DNA of 64,000 nt from the NCBI GenBank assembly GCA_963995525.1, contig OZ023206.1, positions 45,990,990 through 46,054,989 on the forward strand. The letters run 5' to 3'. This document shows positions 60,995 to 64,000 of this stretch, piece by piece. The translations under genes were made by a program, and so were the position numbers. The stretch's first letter is position 1; every line of letters begins with the position of its first letter. The notes beneath the pieces are model-generated. The model searched no databases. It saw nothing but the letters and a program-made list of their open reading frames with translations, and was not told the origin of the DNA. This stretch comes from Escarpia spicata. Taxonomy: Eukaryota; Annelida; Polychaeta; Sabellida; Siboglinidae.

Positions 60995-61657
60995 GTAAAC
61001 ACAACTAAGATAATTGTTGTATCACCCCTGATAACATTATGTCAACGTGCCCGCATAACGTGTAGGCAAGACTGTGAAAATTGGCGGTGATGCATCTACT
61101 TTGACAGCGTTCCAAGATTGTTTAATATAGACTGTTGCACAATAACCTGGAAAATGACCATCGGTTGATCAAAATGATCATCTGATTCAATGATAGAATA
61201 TCAATACTATTACCAGAGGTGCCAAGTCTACCATATGTGTGGGAGAACTCACGATTTTAAATTGTGTTGGCATTTTCTCACAGTCTGCCGGTTTAGTGTC
61301 GAAATCTACCGTTAGACAAATGTTTCATGGTCTATATTTGTTCTTATCTCAAATCGCCATAAACCGATGAGCTTCAAGGTTTAATAACATAGTTACTAAT
61401 TTTGAATGCAATTGTACTGTTTAACAAACATTTTATGTTCAACACGCATTAAAAAAAAAAGTAAATGTACCCTACGATTGAATAATGATTGCTTATGGAA
61501 CGACTCCCTTTCACGCATGCACTCTCCTTTCAACTGATGCGCGAACCATTTGGTGCCAGATCCTCATATCCAGCCATCACATCACGAAAACCGGATGTGA
61601 TGTGATGGCTGGTATACACGTATTATGTACGTGTGTCACGTACATAATACTTTTCAG
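60995..61657. other. Intron 7, expected VWA exon not found
   Basis: 663 bp with no frame resembling the VWA block that carries the third metal-binding Asp. Two perfect inverted repeats lie at 61570-61612 and 61620-61650, the second ending exactly at the splice acceptor. Confidence 0.6.
61570..61650. repeat. Two adjacent perfect hairpins
   Basis: Hairpin 1: arms of 16 bp, CCAGCCATCACATCAC (61570-61585) and its complement (61597-61612), loop 11. Hairpin 2: arms of 14 bp, GTATTATGTACGTG (61620-61633) and its complement (61637-61650), loop 3. The seven bases after hairpin 2 are TTTTCAG, the acceptor of exon 8. Confidence 0.95.
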
Positions 61658-61888
61658 TTGCTGCTGGAGACAGTGTCGGTCAGTGCGAGGGACGAAGTCA
61701 GCAGGTCGGTGTCCATCGACTCAAGCATCGGCCGAGACACTGCGTTCACCTTTTCGTACACCGGCAGTACTTTCACCTTAGACGTCCTCGTTACGTCACC
61801 TTCAGGACCGAGTTACAAGGCGGACGGTCCAAACGGACGTCACGACACTGCACAGAAACAAGTGATAATATCGTTAAATGAAGCGGAA
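61658..61888 (+). CDS. CLCA gene B exon 8
   Basis: Seventy-seven codons from TTTTCAG|TTG to GAA|GTGAGT, phase 0 at both ends. It reads LLLETVSVSARDEVSRSVSI then DSSIGRDTAFTFSYTGSTFT and LDVLVTSPSGPSY, matching the CLCA beta-sandwich after the VWA domain (family: ...SIQLESKG...VDSTVGKDTLFLITW...P.ILLWDPSG). The first residues LLLETV fit the end of the VWA helix. Confidence 0.9.
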
Positions 61889-62381
61889 GTGAGTCACTAG
61901 TATTGTTATTTTATTACGATTATTAAAATATCATTTGTACTATTAATATTATTAGTAAAATTAGTGGTAGTGGTAGTTGTAATCAAGTCCATGCAAATGA
62001 TGGTTGTTGTGGAGGTAGTGGTGGCGGTGGTTTCGTCGGCGGCGATCAACAGGGACAAACAAGGAATGTGTAGCCTGTATTTTTGAGATAGCAGCAGCAG
62101 CCACCCTAGTGTTATGCTTATGTTGATAGTATCTGATGCGTGCACGCGCGCCTCACATAAGACAACGTGTGTACAAATGCGTGTTTTTTAACAACCTATG
62201 TACGAACCTCGATTTGTGGAAGTGTCATCTGACAAAACCGCCCTGTTGTATATTCAGGAAAAACACAGGTGTTGGTATTGTGTACTGCTAATTTGCGATC
62301 ACTCATCTTTCTTTAACACCTAGACTATGGGTTTATCAACGCAAAACTTCCCAACTGATATGGTACTTCCTTTTTCACAAG
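61889..62381. other. Intron 8
   Basis: Contains GGT/GTGGTGG-type trinucleotide runs near 61965-62045; nothing else recognised. Confidence 0.5.
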
Positions 62382-62526
62382 GTGGGTGAATGGATGGTCG
62401 TGATGAAAAACCCAGGATCGGCCGCCACCCAAACTCAACTACTTGTAACGTCAAAATCTTTGTCCGACGACAGTTACCCAATCAGGGTGAGGGCTTTCCT
62501 CAGTAACCAAGAGATCGACTTCACAG
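62382..62526 (+). CDS. CLCA gene B exon 9
   Basis: From TTTCACAAG|GTG. It reads VGEWMVVMKNPGSAATQTQL, LVTSKSLSDDSYPIRVRAFL and SNQEIDFT. VGEW matches the family VGTWKYSL strand. The exon end was set at CACAG|GCATGT (62526/62527), a GC donor, because only this leaves the one base that puts exon 10 in the CLCA frame. The GT four bases on (62531) gives the wrong phase. Confidence 0.85.
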
Positions 62527-62953
62527 GCATGTAACTAACATTATGCTAATTAGGCATTTGTAGCATCTGCGCGACCGCAGTCATCATTGGCGTCACTTGT
62601 GTGAGTGAGATATCACAAACTAGACATTCTAGACATTAAAAAAAACAATTTCTATTGATTTCTGATTACAGACATGAATTCGCCAAAAAGTTGAATGTTA
62701 ATATTAACATGGAATTCAACGTTCTTTATCTATAATTTGTTTAGAAGAAGGTGATTTTTTAATCCGTATTCAATTTTAATATTGATAATTATATTGTACT
62801 ATGATGTGTAGCTGTACTTTGTATCGCAATGATGTTTTTATTACGTTCTCCTTTAGTAAATGTCTTGTGTAATCTTAATTATTGACAGCAACAACATTTC
62901 ATTTTATGACAATACTAATATTCACTGCAAGCTATTTGATATTTTACATTTAG

Positions 62954-63079
62954 ATTCTTCGACATTGAAATTGATCGTGAGAGCGGAAGTAAAGAAAGGA
63001 TATTCCCCTGTAATTGGAGCAAAGGTCGAGGTTCAAGTGGGAACGTTGCCATGGAAATTGATGAAAGATGACGGAGCGG
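62954..63079 (+). CDS. CLCA gene B exon 10
   Basis: From ACATTTAG|AT to GCG|GTATGG counted as one base of the next Gly codon. It reads SSTLKLIVRAEVKKGYSPVI then GAKVEVQVGTLPWKLMKDDG AG. The family pattern is ...VVVYAEVRQGxxPVLGAxVxAxIE...LLDNGAG, the domain that precedes the C-terminal fibronectin-like part. Confidence 0.9.
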
Positions 63080-63784
63080 GTATGGATCTAACTTCGCAAC
63101 ATTCAGCATGAATTCGCGTTGTTTAATCAGTTCAACGTAGAACAATTTATAATGATTATGTAACGTTAATGACGTACATCATATTTTGTTCTCCATTATA
63201 CAACTGTACATGTTTTGTATGTGAGCTTTGTTTTGTATTTGCAATAAAGCAACTTTTGGTATTGCAAGCCCAACAACATTGCCTAAGTATATTGCAGTAA
63301 TTTTGTTTTATGAAAGAAATCATCCGCAATCCAATTAGTATATCAATACTGTTTTGCAAAGCAATTCGATGGTGTCTACATATGCAGTGTACACTTCACA
63401 CTAACCAACCAATCGTGCTGTAATAACAGTGACATGACACTCTTCGTGAACGACAATTTACAAGTACAATTGAAATAAGGCCGAGCTTCGTAGTTTTTTA
63501 TGATAACCGACACATTAAGATATATAATAGCATGTAGCAAAGCAACGTTTGACATATTAGTATATATTGTAGTTTGATCATCAAATAAAGGACATATTAT
63601 CTACTGATTACACTAATACTGGAACCGTGATTGCGTTCAAAACAGCATTGACAAATACGTCAGAAGGGCGGTTCTCACATAAATATAAAAATGTTATTCC
63701 TGCCGTTCCTATATGGCTATTCTTACTGCAGTCTTATTAAATACTGTTAAGCACATTACAATAATTGTGTGTGTGTTTACTTAG

Positions 63785-63952
63785 GCGTCGACGTTCTCAA
63801 AGACGATGGATTCTACTCCGCCGTTCTGCTGAAATTCCCCAAAAATGGCTACAACTCTGTGAAAGTTCGAGCAGCTGCCAAAGAGGGGAACGAGACGAGA
63901 CTCGTGAAAGGGGCAGGGAGTCGTGCGTTCCAGCTCTTCCCCATTAACGCAA
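63785..63952 (+). CDS. CLCA gene B exon 11 (continues beyond window)
   Basis: From TTTACTTAG|GC, completing the Gly codon, to GCA|GTAGGT with one base left over. It reads VDVLKDDGFYSAVLLKFPKN then GYNSVKVRAAAKEGNET. The family has ...ADATKDDGVYSRYFTxYxxNGRYSVKVRA. Roughly 630 residues of the protein are now covered; CLCA proteins usually have about 900, so the fibronectin-like part and C-terminus should lie to the right of the window. Confidence 0.92.
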
Positions 63953-64000
63953 GTAGGTATTTGTTTGCATTGGTTTGTGCTATGGCGAAGGATGAGTTTC

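Noticed and set aside
60995..61090. Read-through of exon 7 giving KIIVVSPLIT, and a nearby phrase GGDASTLTAFQ, as relics of the missing VWA block
   Set aside because: The first has only a vague strand-like pattern without the required TDG, the second is in another frame and has no donor, and exon 7 has a good GT donor. Chance is the better explanation.

Overview
The window is eukaryotic nuclear DNA. It has introns with GT-AG borders, a spliced animal gene family (CLCA), several clades of non-LTR retrotransposon, a Ty3/Gypsy-type LTR element, tRNA-derived SINE heads, and very large amounts of (CA)n, (CT)n and minisatellite DNA. The CLCA genes together with CR1 elements that carry an esterase ORF1 point to a metazoan, most likely a marine invertebrate. 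I cannot place it more precisely from the sequence. A 200-N block (53668-53867) shows that this is a draft scaffold.

The only convincing host genes are CLCA genes (calcium-activated chloride channel regulator, secreted metallohydrolase plus VWA type) on the + strand. Gene B starts at 45773 behind a TATA box. I can follow it through eleven exons, with matching phases at all but one junction, to 63952, where it leaves the window. It carries a signal peptide, the CLCA metallohydrolase motif HEWGHLRWGLRDE, the VWA motif DVSGSM, and the beta-sandwich region behind it. About 75 residues, the second half of the VWA domain, have no exon between 60995 and 61657. Upstream lie remains of a sister locus: a first exon at 8235-8414, a more decayed first-exon copy near 3960-4070, and a CLCA last exon at 25275-25695 whose transmembrane segment has slipped out of frame.

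Layout. 1-7.6 kb: 20-bp minisatellites and a large inverted repeat (arms 1961-3356 and 5903-7172). 8.2-8.4 kb: CLCA first exon. 9.6-9.8 kb: tRNA-like SINE head. 10.5-13.76 kb: broken minus-strand repeat-family gene with a CR1 tail inserted in it. 14.93-20.66 kb: Gypsy-type element with two LTRs, internally deleted and itself hit by a small TIR element. 22.3-23.4 kb: pure decamer array. 25.3-25.8 kb: CLCA last exon. 26.2-30.4 kb: near-complete CR1 element, minus strand. 31.7-36.1 kb: 2.18-kb tandem duplication. 38.2-40.4 and 42.4-45.4 kb: two more non-LTR elements, with a 23-bp minisatellite between them. 45.7-64 kb: CLCA gene B, whose introns hold an 18-bp array, a Z-DNA-like octamer array, a G-quadruplex-type array, a TTAA-flanked TIR element with nested insertions, the N gap and another non-LTR element.

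I see no new multi-gene system. The most informative points are the missing VWA exon with two perfect hairpins beside it, the apparent GC-AG intron, the TTAA insertion with a sequence-matched empty site 7.4 kb away, the TIR insertion in the integrase with a 4-bp target duplication, and the two-copy small ORF with different lesions in each copy. No tRNA, rRNA or CRISPR locus was recognised.
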